Of a stretch of 64,000 bases of DNA, positions 53,650-62,185 are shown piece after piece (the first letter of the stretch is position 1; every line of letters begins with the position of its first letter). Source of the stretch: Sphingopyxis sp. HIX (lineage in GTDB: Bacteria; Pseudomonadota; Alphaproteobacteria; Sphingomonadales; Sphingomonadaceae). The DNA is taken from assembly GCF_001468285.1 (NCBI RefSeq), contig NZ_LNSB01000001.1, positions 62,001 to 126,000 of the forward strand, read 5' to 3'. The position numbers and the translations under genes are program-made. The notes under the pieces were generated by a model. The model saw only the letters and a program-made list of their open reading frames with translations. It had not been told where the DNA came from and did not search any database.

Positions 53650-53720
53650 TTTTTTCGCACCTATTTTAGGTTGCAAAAGGAAATTTAGGTGGCGAGTTGC
53701 AAAATGCAACCGAGGCCCAC
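53650..53720. promoter_or_regulatory. Palindromic candidate operators in the HxlR divergent promoter
   Basis: The gap between the secreted-protein and HxlR starts holds TTGCAAAATGCAA (a perfect palindrome around AAA, in 53697-53710). It also holds a related GGTTGCAAAA and an ACCTATTTTAGGT palindrome. Repeated symmetric sites beside a divergent regulator fit HxlR operator sites. Confidence 0.4.
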
Positions 53721-53763
53721 ATATTTTTTGTGCGGGGGCCGATTTTACGTTAGGGCTAGGCCT

Positions 53764-54285
53764 ATGGGAAAATTACGCGAACCGCTGAACCTGCTCTATG
53801 GGGACAATTGCGCCCTCCCGCTCGCGCTCGAGGCGATGGGCGAACGATGGTCGTTCATGATCCTGCGCGCCGCCTTCAACGGCGTTCATCATTTCGAGGA
53901 GTTCCAGCAGGAGCTCAGCATCGCGCGCAACATATTGTCGAACCGTCTGTCGAAGCTCGTCGACCATGGCATCATGGCGCGCGAAGTGATGGCCGAGGAC
54001 CGGCGCAAGGTGCGCTACGAGCTCACCGAAAAGGGGCTCGAACTGCTCCCCGCGATGATTGCGCTCCGCCAATGGGGCGAGAAATGGGGTGCGGGCGTGC
54101 CTTCGACGCCGGTGCTCGTCGACGTCCGCGACGAACAGCCGATCGGCCCGGTGACGATCACTGCGCACGACGGCCGCCCGATCGGGTACAAGGAGCTGGT
54201 GTGGAAGCACCGCGCCGAGCTCCAGCCGCTGGGGCAGGCGCGCGCGCGCGCCGACGAACGGATGGCGCCGGTTGCCGCCGAGTGA
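53764..54285 (+). CDS. HxlR-family transcriptional regulator
   Basis: The 173-residue protein has the winged helix of the HxlR family: 'CALPLALEAMGERWSFMILR' near the N-terminus, 'FEEFQQELSIARNILSNRLS' as the recognition region, and 'RYELTEKGLELLPAMIALRQ' as the wing and dimer helix. The Cys at about residue 20, preserved in this family, can sense reactive electrophiles or redox state. The ATG at 53764 was selected to place the conserved start. It lies 5 bases before the histidine kinase gene, so it is probably cotranscribed with the two-component pair. Confidence 0.9.
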   Translation: MGKLREPLNLLYGDNCALPLALEAMGERWSFMILRAAFNGVHHFEEFQQELSIARNILSNRLSKLVDHGIMAREVMAEDRRKVRYELTEKGLELLPAMIALRQWGEKWGAGVPSTPVLVDVRDEQPIGPVTITAHDGRPIGYKELVWKHRAELQPLGQARARADERMAPVAAE

Positions 54286-54289
54286 GCCC

Positions 54290-55495
54290 ATGGGCGCCGT
54301 TTCCTCCGTCGCCCCGACCGCTTCGACCATGCCGCTGACCACGTCCCTGCAACGCTCCCCCAGCGGGCCGATGCCGCTGTTCGGCCTTTCCTCGCCGGGG
54401 CCCTTTTTCGGCAACAAGATCCGCGCCTTCTGGAACCTCCAGATCCTGGGCTGGATGGGCTGGCTGGGCCTGCGCGGCGTGTCGGGGCTCGCCAACGGGC
54501 AGGCTTGGAGCTTCCTCGTCCAGCCGATCGTCTCGGCGATCACCGGCTTCTCGCTGACCCTCATCCTCGCGGTCTGCTACCGCACCTTGATCAATCGCCG
54601 CCCGATCGTGATGTGGGGGATCAGCCTCGGCCTCGCGGCGGTGGCGACCGCGCTCTGGGCCTTCATCGACGCCTGGGTCGCGCAGATCCTCAATCCTGCG
54701 AGCGAGACGGGCTTCACCAGCCTGCTGCTCGGCGCGGTCTATATCGACGCCTCGTCGATCGCCGCCTGGTCGGCGCTCTATTTCGCGATCAACTATTTCC
54801 TCCAGCTCGAGGAACAGAATGACCGCGTCCTCCGCCTCGAAGCCCAGGCCGCCTCGGCGCAGCTCGCGATGCTGCGCTACCAGCTCAATCCGCATTTCCT
54901 GTTCAACACGCTCAACAGTATCTCGACCCTCGTGCTCCTCAAACAGTCCGAGCCCGCCAATGCGATGCTCTCGCGGCTGTCGGCGTTCCTGCGCTACACG
55001 CTTGCCAACGAGCCGACCGCGCAGGTGACGCTGGCGCAGGAGATCGAGACGCTGAAGCTCTATCTCGACATCGAGAAGATGCGTTTCGAGGAGCGATTGC
55101 GCCCGCATTTCGCGATCGATCCCGCGGTCGCGCGCGCACGGCTGCCCTCGCTTTTGCTCCAGCCGCTCATCGAAAACGCGATCAAATATGCGGTCACCCC
55201 GCAGGAGGATGGCGCCGACATCACGATTTCCGCACAACTCGCCGGTCAAAATGTCCGGATTACCGTGTCGGACACGGGATCGGGATTGCCAGCGGGCGGC
55301 ACCGACCCCACCACGGGCTTTGCAACGGAATCGACCGGTGTGGGTTTAGCCAACATCAGGGACCGGCTGGCGCAGGCTTTCGGCGACCAGCACCGGTTCG
55401 ACGCCCAACCGGGCGCTGACGGCGGATTCACGGTCGTGGTCGAGTTTCCGTTTCAGCCCGATGGGCAAATGACGATTGGAACCGAACGCACATGA
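54290..55495 (+). CDS. LytS/YehU-type sensor histidine kinase
   Basis: The 401-residue membrane protein has about four transmembrane helices in residues 45-190, without a large external domain. The short kinase core has the His in NPHFLFNTLN (about residue 202) and ATP-binding motifs LLQPLIENAIKYAV and DTGSGLP. This is the His_kinase plus HATPase layout of the LytS group. The start at 54290 is one of several possible ATGs (54329 also). The next gene overlaps by 4 bases (ATGA). It phosphorylates the LytTR regulator in response to an unknown membrane signal. Confidence 0.9.
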   Translation: MGAVSSVAPTASTMPLTTSLQRSPSGPMPLFGLSSPGPFFGNKIRAFWNLQILGWMGWLGLRGVSGLANGQAWSFLVQPIVSAITGFSLTLILAVCYRTLINRRPIVMWGISLGLAAVATALWAFIDAWVAQILNPASETGFTSLLLGAVYIDASSIAAWSALYFAINYFLQLEEQNDRVLRLEAQAASAQLAMLRYQLNPHFLFNTLNSISTLVLLKQSEPANAMLSRLSAFLRYTLANEPTAQVTLAQEIETLKLYLDIEKMRFEERLRPHFAIDPAVARARLPSLLLQPLIENAIKYAVTPQEDGADITISAQLAGQNVRITVSDTGSGLPAGGTDPTTGFATESTGVGLANIRDRLAQAFGDQHRFDAQPGADGGFTVVVEFPFQPDGQMTIGTERT

Positions 55496-56298
55496 CGATC
55501 AGAACCATCCTGGTGGATGACGAAAAATTGGCGACCCAGGGCCTGCAATTGCGGCTCGAAGCGCACAGCGATGTCGAAATCGTCGACACCGCGCAAAATG
55601 GCCGCGAGGCCATCCGCAAGATCAAGACGCATAAACCCGACCTCGTGTTCCTCGACATCCAGATGCCCGGCTTCGACGGCTTTTCGGTGATCCAGGGGCT
55701 GATGGAGGTCGAGCCGCCGCTGGTGGTGTTCGTCACCGCTTACTCCGACCATGCCATCCGCGCCTTCGAAGCGCAGGCGGTCGATTATCTGGTCAAGCCG
55801 GTCGAGCCCGAGCGGCTCGCCGACGCGCTCGACCGCGTGCGCCAGCGCCTCGCCGAAAAGCGCGGCGCCGCCGAGGTCGAACGGCTCAAGACCGTGCTCG
55901 CCGAGGTCGCGCCCGACGCGGCCGGCGATTACGACGCCGAAATCGCCCCCGACGCGCACGCCGCCGACCGTTATGAAAAGATGATCAACATCAAGGATCG
56001 CGGCCAGATCTTCCGCGTCGACGTCGACAGCATCGAACGCATCGACGCCGCGGGCGACTATATGTGCATCTACACCGCCGACAACAGCCTGATCCTGCGC
56101 GAGACGATGAAGGACCTCGAAAAGCGCCTCGACCCGCGCAACTTCCAGCGCGTGCACCGATCGACGATCGTCAACCTGTCGCAGGTGAAACAGGTCAAGC
56201 CGCACACCAACGGCGAATGCTTCCTCGTGCTCGGCTCGGGCGCGCAGGTGAAGGTCAGCCGCAGCTACCGCGATGTGGTGGCCAGGTTCGTGCACTAA
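55492..56298 (+). CDS. LytTR-family response regulator
   Basis: The 268-residue protein has an N-terminal receiver domain with the phospho-acceptor Asp near residue 55 (VFLDIQMPG) and the switch region FVTAYSDHAI. A linker follows, then a C-terminal LytTR DNA-binding domain (about residues 165-265, 'INIKDRGQIFRVDVDSIERI', NFQRVHRSTIVNLSQVK). It is coupled to the upstream kinase by an ATGA overlap. LytTR regulators bind paired imperfect repeats. Targets are not visible here. Confidence 0.92.
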   Translation: MTIRTILVDDEKLATQGLQLRLEAHSDVEIVDTAQNGREAIRKIKTHKPDLVFLDIQMPGFDGFSVIQGLMEVEPPLVVFVTAYSDHAIRAFEAQAVDYLVKPVEPERLADALDRVRQRLAEKRGAAEVERLKTVLAEVAPDAAGDYDAEIAPDAHAADRYEKMINIKDRGQIFRVDVDSIERIDAAGDYMCIYTADNSLILRETMKDLEKRLDPRNFQRVHRSTIVNLSQVKQVKPHTNGECFLVLGSGAQVKVSRSYRDVVARFVH

Positions 56299-56304
56299 AT
56301 AGTT

Positions 56305-56450
56305 GCGCGCGAAGACGCAAAGACACGAAGAGGCGGGCCTGGGCCGATAGGCCCCTTTTTTCATCGGCCGCGCGGCATGCCGCAACGCGGGGGGAAGAAA
56401 GCCGCTTCGCGGTAAACGTACCGTCTTTGTGCCTTTGCGTCTTTGCGCGA
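56305..56450. repeat. Long inverted repeat (GACGCAAAGACAC type), copy 1
   Basis: Arms 56305-56330 and about 56425-56450 pair with about 4 mismatches in 26 (core GCGAAGACGCAAAGACAC). They frame about 95 bases that include a separate terminator hairpin. The same arm sequence recurs at 61963-62111. Confidence 0.75.
56335..56361 (+). terminator. Rho-independent terminator of the kinase/regulator operon
   Basis: GGGCCT (56335-56340) pairs with AGGCCC (56349-56354), followed by CTTTTTT. It lies 37 bases after the response-regulator stop on the plus strand, inside the longer inverted repeat. Confidence 0.65.
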
Positions 56451-56472
56451 AACCGGAAAATCCACCGTAAGA

Positions 56473-57516
56473 CTAAAGCTGGTGCCCGGTCCGATCCCGC
56501 TTCGTAGCGAGATATTGCTCATTATATTTGTTCGTCGGTAGTGCCAGGGGCAAGCGCTCGACGACCTCGACGCCTTCGCGCTCGAGCCGCGCGACCTTCT
56601 CGGGATTGTTGGTCATCAGCCGGATGCGCGGCACGTTGAGCAATTCCAGCATCCGCCCCGCGATCGCGAAGTCGCGCGCTTCGACCGGGAAGCCCAGACG
56701 CAGGTTCGCGTCGACCGTGTCATAGCCCTGGTCCTGCAGCGCATAGGCGCGCAGCTTGTTGACCAGCCCGATCCCGCGCCCTTCCTGCCGGAGGTAGAGC
56801 AGCACCCCCCACGGCGCATCGGCCATCGCGTGCAGTGCGGCGTGGAGTTGCGGGCCGCAGTCGCATTTCAGGCTGCCGAGCACGTCGCCGGTCAGGCACT
56901 CGCTGTGCAGCCGCACCACCGGCGGATTGCCGTCGCGCCTGCCGATGACCAGCGCGACATGGTCCGACGCCTCCTCGGGCGTCCGGAAGGCGACGATCTC
57001 GGCGGTCTCGCTCGCATCGACCGGCAGCCGCGCACGCGCCGCGATGTGCAGCCGCGCGGGGTCGAGCAAGCTATCGACATCGGCCGCTTCGCACGCCGTC
57101 TCGGCGTCGCCCACGGCGCCCCGCACGAAGAAGGCGGGCAGCAGTCCCGCGTGACGCGCCATCGTCATCGCTGCTGCAGCGGCGCTGTCGTCGCCGGTCG
57201 CGATCGTACGGAAGGGGCCTTTGAGCGGATTGGCGAGGTCGAGCGCGGGATCGGCGACCGCCAGCCCCGCCGCGACGGTGGTCGCGGCGTCGGCCAGCCG
57301 CACCGGTCCCGGCGCCGCCGCGACGCGCTGGTTGGTGAGCTTCAGCGTCACCGCGCGCTCGCCCGACAGCAGCAGGTCGCCGCTGCCGAAATCCGCCAGC
57401 GCCGCGTCGCTCGCGCTCTCGACCGCGATCAGATCCAGCGTGCCGACGCGCAGCGGCCAGCCGCGGCGCAGCGCGTCGATCGCCCGCGCGGCCCGGCGAG
57501 CGCCGCTATCGCTCAA
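56473..57516 (-). CDS. ribA: GTP cyclohydrolase II (riboflavin synthesis)
   Basis: The 347-residue enzyme opens GTP to start riboflavin synthesis. The C-terminal half has the zinc-binding CLTGDVLGSLKCDCG (Cys about 207, 218, 220), 'YLRQEGRGIGLVNKLRAYAL' and TNNPEKV. The N-terminal 150 residues are only loosely like the DHBP-synthase half of RibBA and seem to lack its active site, as is common in alphaproteobacteria. The start is a TTG overlapping the stop of xth (TTGA), implying coupling. The frame is open further upstream but would lie inside xth. Confidence 0.9.
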   Translation of the reverse strand: MSDSGARRAARAIDALRRGWPLRVGTLDLIAVESASDAALADFGSGDLLLSGERAVTLKLTNQRVAAAPGPVRLADAATTVAAGLAVADPALDLANPLKGPFRTIATGDDSAAAAAMTMARHAGLLPAFFVRGAVGDAETACEAADVDSLLDPARLHIAARARLPVDASETAEIVAFRTPEEASDHVALVIGRRDGNPPVVRLHSECLTGDVLGSLKCDCGPQLHAALHAMADAPWGVLLYLRQEGRGIGLVNKLRAYALQDQGYDTVDANLRLGFPVEARDFAIAGRMLELLNVPRIRLMTNNPEKVARLEREGVEVVERLPLALPTNKYNEQYLATKRDRTGHQL

Positions 57517-58304
57517 AGCGCGAACTCGGTGATCAGCGGGATATGGTCCGACGGCCGTTCCCAGCTGCGCGCGGGCTGGACGACGCGGTGCGACACCGCC
57601 TTTGCCAGCAGGTCGGGGGTCACCCACATATGGTCGAGGCGGCGGCCGCGGTTCGACAGCTCCCAATCCTTGGCGCGATAGCTCCACCAGGTGAACAGCG
57701 GGGTCGGCGCCTCGATGAAGTGGCGGCCGAGGTCGACCCAGTTCGCCGCCGCCTGCAGCCGGCCGAGCGTCTCGACCTCGATCGGCGTGTGGCTGACGAC
57801 GTCGAGCAACGCCTTATGATTCCACACGTCGCTTTCGAGCGGCGCGACGTTGAAGTCGCCGGTCAGGATCGTCGGCTGGTCGAGCGCACCCGACCATTCG
57901 GTCATCCGCGCATAGAAATCGAGCTTCTGCCCGAACTTCGGGTTGATCTCGCGGTCGGCGATGTCGCCGCCGGCGGGGATATAGACATTGTCGAGCCGCA
58001 CGCCGCCGGGCAGCGTGACGCCGATGTGGCGCGCCTCGCCATTCGCCTGCCAGTCATATTTGCGCACCTCGGCCAGCGGCACCTTGCTGACGATCGCGAC
58101 GCCGTGGTGCATGCGCTGGCCGTGCGTGACGATATGCTCGTAGCCCATCCGCCGGAACATCTCGGGCGGAAAGGATATGCATTCGACCTTGGTCTCCTGC
58201 AGGCACAATATGTCGGGGGCCTCTTCGCGCAGGAATTTCTCGACGATGCCGATGCGCGCGCGGACGCTGTTGATGTTCCACGACGCGATGCTGATGCTGT
58301 TCAT
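57513..58304 (-). CDS. xth: Exodeoxyribonuclease III
   Basis: The 263-residue enzyme belongs to the Xth/AP-endonuclease family, which repairs abasic sites and trims 3' ends. Motifs: 'SIASWNINSVRARIG', LCLQETKVE, LTGDFNVAPLESDVWNH and the C-terminal 'RRLDHMWVTPDL' and SDHIPLITEF. Length is normal. The ATG is at 58304. It overlaps the ribA start. Confidence 0.95.
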   Translation of the reverse strand: MNSISIASWNINSVRARIGIVEKFLREEAPDILCLQETKVECISFPPEMFRRMGYEHIVTHGQRMHHGVAIVSKVPLAEVRKYDWQANGEARHIGVTLPGGVRLDNVYIPAGGDIADREINPKFGQKLDFYARMTEWSGALDQPTILTGDFNVAPLESDVWNHKALLDVVSHTPIEVETLGRLQAAANWVDLGRHFIEAPTPLFTWWSYRAKDWELSNRGRRLDHMWVTPDLLAKAVSHRVVQPARSWERPSDHIPLITEFAL

Positions 58305-58346
58305 GCGGTGGCTCTATCGGCGCACACGTAAGGGCGCAATGCGTTG

Positions 58347-58426
58347 CGGCACCGGCCCGCTCCCCCACCCGGCCTCCCCGACGATAGTAACCTAGGGAGG
58401 CCGGGTGGGGGAGCGGGCCGGTGCCG
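58347..58426. repeat. Perfect 32-bp inverted repeat upstream of xth
   Basis: Arms 58347-58378 and 58395-58426 are perfect complements (core CCCGCTCCCCCACCCGGCC) around a 16-base loop. No T-run follows on either side. The flanks between 58305 and 58767 hold only this repeat and the lolA terminator; I see no gene. Confidence 0.8.
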
Positions 58427-58467
58427 CCTGCGCCGTCAGGCGGAAAAAGCGTCCAACCCAAAAACTA

Positions 58468-58500
58468 AACCCCCGTTCCAGGGGCGGTGGAACGGGGGTT
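58468..58500 (-). terminator. Rho-independent terminator downstream of lolA
   Basis: AACCCCCGTTCC (58468-58479) pairs perfectly with GGAACGGGGGTT (58489-58500). Read on the minus strand it is followed by TAGTTTTT, placing it about 270 bases after the lolA stop. Confidence 0.75.
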
Positions 58501-58767
58501 CAAGGTCAGCGTTCGTCACGCTCTTGAATGAAGGTGCCTGGCGATCCGGTTGGGGCAACAGGGGGAAACCCAGAACCGGGAGCCGTGTTGGCGCCTTCGA
58601 GAGTTGAAATAGCCCCGCTTCCCTGTCGCCAAGCTGAACGAAAATTCGGCGGATATGGGCGCTTTTGCAGTTCGTCGATGCCGGACGTCGGTTGGTCCGA
58701 AAAACGGCGCCGAATCCGCTGTATGGGATTCCGCGCCGTTCAGTTTCGGCTGTGGATAAGTCGCGGC

Positions 58768-59427
58768 TCAGCTGCCACGCCCGCGCGAACGCGGCCGCGG
58801 ATCAGTCCATTTGAACGCCGAATCGGCGACCGCGACGTTGAACTTCTGGTTCGTAAGGTCGATGCGCGTGCGGTTGTTCTGCGAATCGAGCGCGACCCAG
58901 CCGCGCAGGCGCAGCCCCGCGGGGGCGCTGCCGTCGCGCATGAAGACCATCGTGATCGTGCCATATTCGGGGCGCTTGGGGTCCTTGACCTCGACACTGA
59001 TCACGTCGTTGCTCGTCGTCGGCATCACCTTGGCATATTTGGTGAGGTCGCGGTCGGGGTCGAGCAGCGCACCGAGCGGCGAATTCTTCACCGGCCAGCG
59101 CTGCACCTGCTTCACCTCATAGTCGATCATCGTCAGCGAGCTGCCGTCGCCGACGATCAGCAGCGGCACGCCCTTCTGGTACTGGAAGCGAATCTTGCCG
59201 GGGCGCTTGAGGGTCAGCTGGCCCGAGAGGCGCTGGCCGTTGCGGTCGGTCTGGGTGAAATCGGCGGTCATCGAGGTCGTCGCCTTGAGGTGCGACTGCA
59301 CCGCGGCGAGCGTGCCGCTCGATTGCGCGATCGCCGGCACGCCGAAGGTCAGCGCGGCCGCCGCCGCGGGTGCGAGTGCCAGCGCGGCGGCGCGCGTCAG
59401 GGTCAGGCGGGGAAAAGTCAGCGTCAT
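58768..59427 (-). CDS. lolA: Outer-membrane lipoprotein carrier LolA
   Basis: The 219-residue protein has a signal peptide (ALALAPAAAAALTFGVPAIA) and the LolA fold: 'LAAVQSHLKATTSMTADFTQ' at the start of the mature chain, 'GKIRFQYQKGVPLLIVGDGS' and 'VEVKDPKRPEYGTITMVF'. It ferries lipoproteins across the periplasm. The chosen ATG is 59427; an in-frame ATG at 59445 would add six residues. It sits 117 bases after ftsK on the same strand. A clear terminator follows downstream. Confidence 0.9.
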   Translation of the reverse strand: MTLTFPRLTLTRAAALALAPAAAAALTFGVPAIAQSSGTLAAVQSHLKATTSMTADFTQTDRNGQRLSGQLTLKRPGKIRFQYQKGVPLLIVGDGSSLTMIDYEVKQVQRWPVKNSPLGALLDPDRDLTKYAKVMPTTSNDVISVEVKDPKRPEYGTITMVFMRDGSAPAGLRLRGWVALDSQNNRTRIDLTNQKFNVAVADSAFKWTDPRPRSRGRGS

Positions 59428-59544
59428 AGTCTTTGGTTCCTGCATCTCTGCCCCCGCGCATCGCACCGGGGCGTTGAACGCGCCGTGAACCCGGCGGTCA
59501 GAAGTCGTTCAAGCCGCGAGCGCGGCCTTTGGTTCCGGCGGATC

Positions 59545-61863
59545 TCAGCGGGGCTGCCCATATTGGTCGGTCAGCACGTCGCGCCGACCGACATGATTAG
59601 GAGGGCTGACGAGTCCCTCCTCCTCCATGCGCTCGATCAGCCGCGCGGCGCTGTTGTAGCCGATGCGGAGTTGCCGCTGCAGCCAGCTCGTCGAGGCCTT
59701 CTGGCTCTCGACGACGATCTGGCACGCCTTGGCATAGATGCGGTCCTCGGCGCTGTCGCCGCCCGCCGGGGCGCCCTCCATCGCGAAGCCGCCGTCCTCG
59801 GGCTCCTCGGTGACGCTCTCGATATAATCGGGGGCGCCCTGCCCGCGCCAATGATCGGCGACCAGCCGCACCTCGTCGTCGGACACGAACGGCCCGTGGA
59901 TACGCGTGATCTGCTTGCCGCCGGGCACGTAGAGCATGTCGCCCTTGCCGAGCAATTGTTCGGCGCCCGCTTCGCCCAGGATCGTGCGGCTGTCGATCTT
60001 CGACGTGACGTTGAAGCTGATGCGCGTCGGAAGATTCGCCTTGATCACGCCGGTGATGACGTCGACCGATGGGCGCTGGGTCGCGAGGATCAGGTGGATG
60101 CCCGCGGCGCGTGCTTTCTGGGCGAGCCGCTGAATCAGGAATTCGACCTCCTTGCCCGCGGTCATCATCAAATCGGCGAGCTCGTCGACCACCACCACGA
60201 TCTGCGGCAGCGGCGCATAGTCGAGCGCCTCTTCTTCATAGATCGGCTGGCCGGTCTCGGGGTCGTAGCCGGTCTGGACGCGCCGCCCCAGCGACTTGCC
60301 CTTGGCGAGCGCGCCGCGCACCTTGTCGTTGTAACCCGCGAGGTTGCGCACCGACAGGCTCGACATCATCCGGTAGCGGTCCTCCATCTGCTCGACCGCC
60401 CATTTGAGCGCGCGGATCGCCTTCTTGGGTTCGGTCACCACGGGGGCGAGGAGATGCGGGATGCCGTCATAGACGCTGAGCTCGAGCATCTTGGGGTCGA
60501 TCATGATCATCTTCACCTGGTCGGGACCGAGGCGATAGAGCAGCGACAGGATCATCGCGTTGAGGCCGACCGACTTGCCCGACCCGGTGGTGCCCGCGAT
60601 CAAGAGGTGCGGCATCGGCGCGAGGTCGGCGATGACCGGATCGCCGCTGATATTCTTGCCGAGGATGATCGGCAAAGCACCGGTCTGCTCCTGGAACAGC
60701 GCGCTGCCGATCATCTCGGACAGCACGACCGATCCACGGTGCGCATTGGGCAGCTCGATGCCGATTACCGTTCGCCCGGGAATCGGCGCGATGCGCGCCG
60801 ACAGCGCCGACATGTTGCGCGCGATATCGTCGGCGAGGTTCGACACGCGGCTGGCCTTGGTGCCCGGCGCGGGTTCGAGCTCGTACATGGTGACGACGGG
60901 GCCGGGGCGCACCGCGGTGACGACGCCCTTGACCTGGAAATCCTCGAGCACCGATTCGAGCAGGCGCGCGTTGCGCTCGAGCCCCGCCTTGTCGATCTGG
61001 CCCGTCGGTGCGGGCGGCGGCGGCGCGAGCAGGTCGACCGACGGCATCTTGTACGTCGTGAACAGGTCGGTCTGCGGCTTGGGTTTGGGTTTCGAGGGCG
61101 CGCTGCGCTGCGCCGGATCAGCGATCTCGGGCGGCGCGCGGTCGCTCGGTTCGGCGCGCGCGCGCGGGCGGATGACGCGGCCCATCAGCGACGGCGCCTT
61201 TTCATCGCGCGGAGCCGCGGGTGCGGCGGCCGGCGCGACGACGCGGCTGGTCTCGGCGGCGGGCAGGCGGAAGCGTGCCCACCAGCCGGGCTCGAGCCGC
61301 AGCGCGCGCCAGGCGAGCCACAGCCCGACGCCGACGAGCAGCAGGATCGCCGCGAAACGAACGAGCGCGGCGGCGGGATCGCCGAGCCGTGCGAACAGCG
61401 GATCGACCGCGCCGCCGACGACCAGCGCGATGATCCCGCCCCAGCCCGCGGGCAAGGACGTGTCGCTCCCCGACGCCCACAGCTGCGCGCCCAGCCCGAC
61501 GAGCAGGATGCCGACCAGCACGAAGGCGATCTGGCGTTTCCAATAGGGCTGCGGCGCGGCGAGCCACAGCCGCCACGCGATCAGCCCGAGCAAGGGCAGC
61601 AGCAGCACGACCGCGGCGCCGCCTATGAACAGCAAGAGGTCGGCCGCCCACGCCCCCGCGCCGCCCATCCAGTTGGCGGGCGCGCCGCCCGCCGCGGTGT
61701 GGATCGCAGCATCGGTGCCGTCATAGGTCAGCAGCGCGAGCGTCAAAAACAGCGTGAAGGCGCCGAGCGCCACCGCCGCGGCGATCACCAGCGAGCGCGC
61801 GATACTGGCCCGGAAAACGGTGCGCCAATCGGCCTTTGCGGCGACGGGCTTGCGGCTGGCCAT
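59545..61863 (-). CDS. ftsK: DNA translocase FtsK
   Basis: The 772-residue protein segregates chromosome dimers at the division septum. Domains: four N-terminal membrane helices (about residues 20-190); a Pro-rich linker; the motor domain with Walker A GTTGSGKSVGLN near 420 and 'IVVVVDELADLMMTAGKEVE'; and a C-terminal winged helix ('LQRQLRIGYNSAARLIERME') that reads KOPS sites. The ATG is at 61863. The region ahead contains a long inverted repeat. Confidence 0.95.
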   Translation of the reverse strand: MASRKPVAAKADWRTVFRASIARSLVIAAAVALGAFTLFLTLALLTYDGTDAAIHTAAGGAPANWMGGAGAWAADLLLFIGGAAVVLLLPLLGLIAWRLWLAAPQPYWKRQIAFVLVGILLVGLGAQLWASGSDTSLPAGWGGIIALVVGGAVDPLFARLGDPAAALVRFAAILLLVGVGLWLAWRALRLEPGWWARFRLPAAETSRVVAPAAAPAAPRDEKAPSLMGRVIRPRARAEPSDRAPPEIADPAQRSAPSKPKPKPQTDLFTTYKMPSVDLLAPPPPAPTGQIDKAGLERNARLLESVLEDFQVKGVVTAVRPGPVVTMYELEPAPGTKASRVSNLADDIARNMSALSARIAPIPGRTVIGIELPNAHRGSVVLSEMIGSALFQEQTGALPIILGKNISGDPVIADLAPMPHLLIAGTTGSGKSVGLNAMILSLLYRLGPDQVKMIMIDPKMLELSVYDGIPHLLAPVVTEPKKAIRALKWAVEQMEDRYRMMSSLSVRNLAGYNDKVRGALAKGKSLGRRVQTGYDPETGQPIYEEEALDYAPLPQIVVVVDELADLMMTAGKEVEFLIQRLAQKARAAGIHLILATQRPSVDVITGVIKANLPTRISFNVTSKIDSRTILGEAGAEQLLGKGDMLYVPGGKQITRIHGPFVSDDEVRLVADHWRGQGAPDYIESVTEEPEDGGFAMEGAPAGGDSAEDRIYAKACQIVVESQKASTSWLQRQLRIGYNSAARLIERMEEEGLVSPPNHVGRRDVLTDQYGQPR

Positions 61864-61962
61864 GCTGAAATCGGTCCCCTCTGGAATTAACCACGGCGAT
61901 ATGCGCACGGGGGTGACTCGCCGTCAAGCGCGGCCCCGAACCGAGCTGTGGGTTATAAAAGA

Positions 61963-62111
61963 GTTTCGCGCAAAGACGCAAAGACACGAAGAAGAAGATT
62001 GGGCCGCTAGGCCCCTCATGCCTCGCACGGTGCGGATGGCGCAACGTTTGAGTGGGAAGCCGCTTCGCGGCCAGCGCGACATCTTCGTGTCTTTGCGTCT
62101 TTGCGCGAAAC
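61963..62111. repeat. Long inverted repeat (GACGCAAAGACAC type), copy 2, 30-bp perfect arms
   Basis: Arms 61963-61992 and 62082-62111 are perfect 30-bp complements, with the same core as 56305-56450. Inside are GGGCCGCTAGGCCC and CCGCTTCGCGG hairpins. It fills the ftsK/UbiH divergent gap, where no gene is evident. Confidence 0.8.
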
Positions 62112-62185
62112 AAAAAAGGAACCGGCCTCGCGGCCCCCGCCACGCCGCTTTTCAAGAACCGCATAGCCGTCTAGGACGAGAACGC

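Noticed and set aside
58528..61890. A 1120-residue open frame on the plus strand opposite lolA and ftsK
   Set aside because: It is antisense to two recognised genes and runs through the lolA-ftsK gap without any domain.
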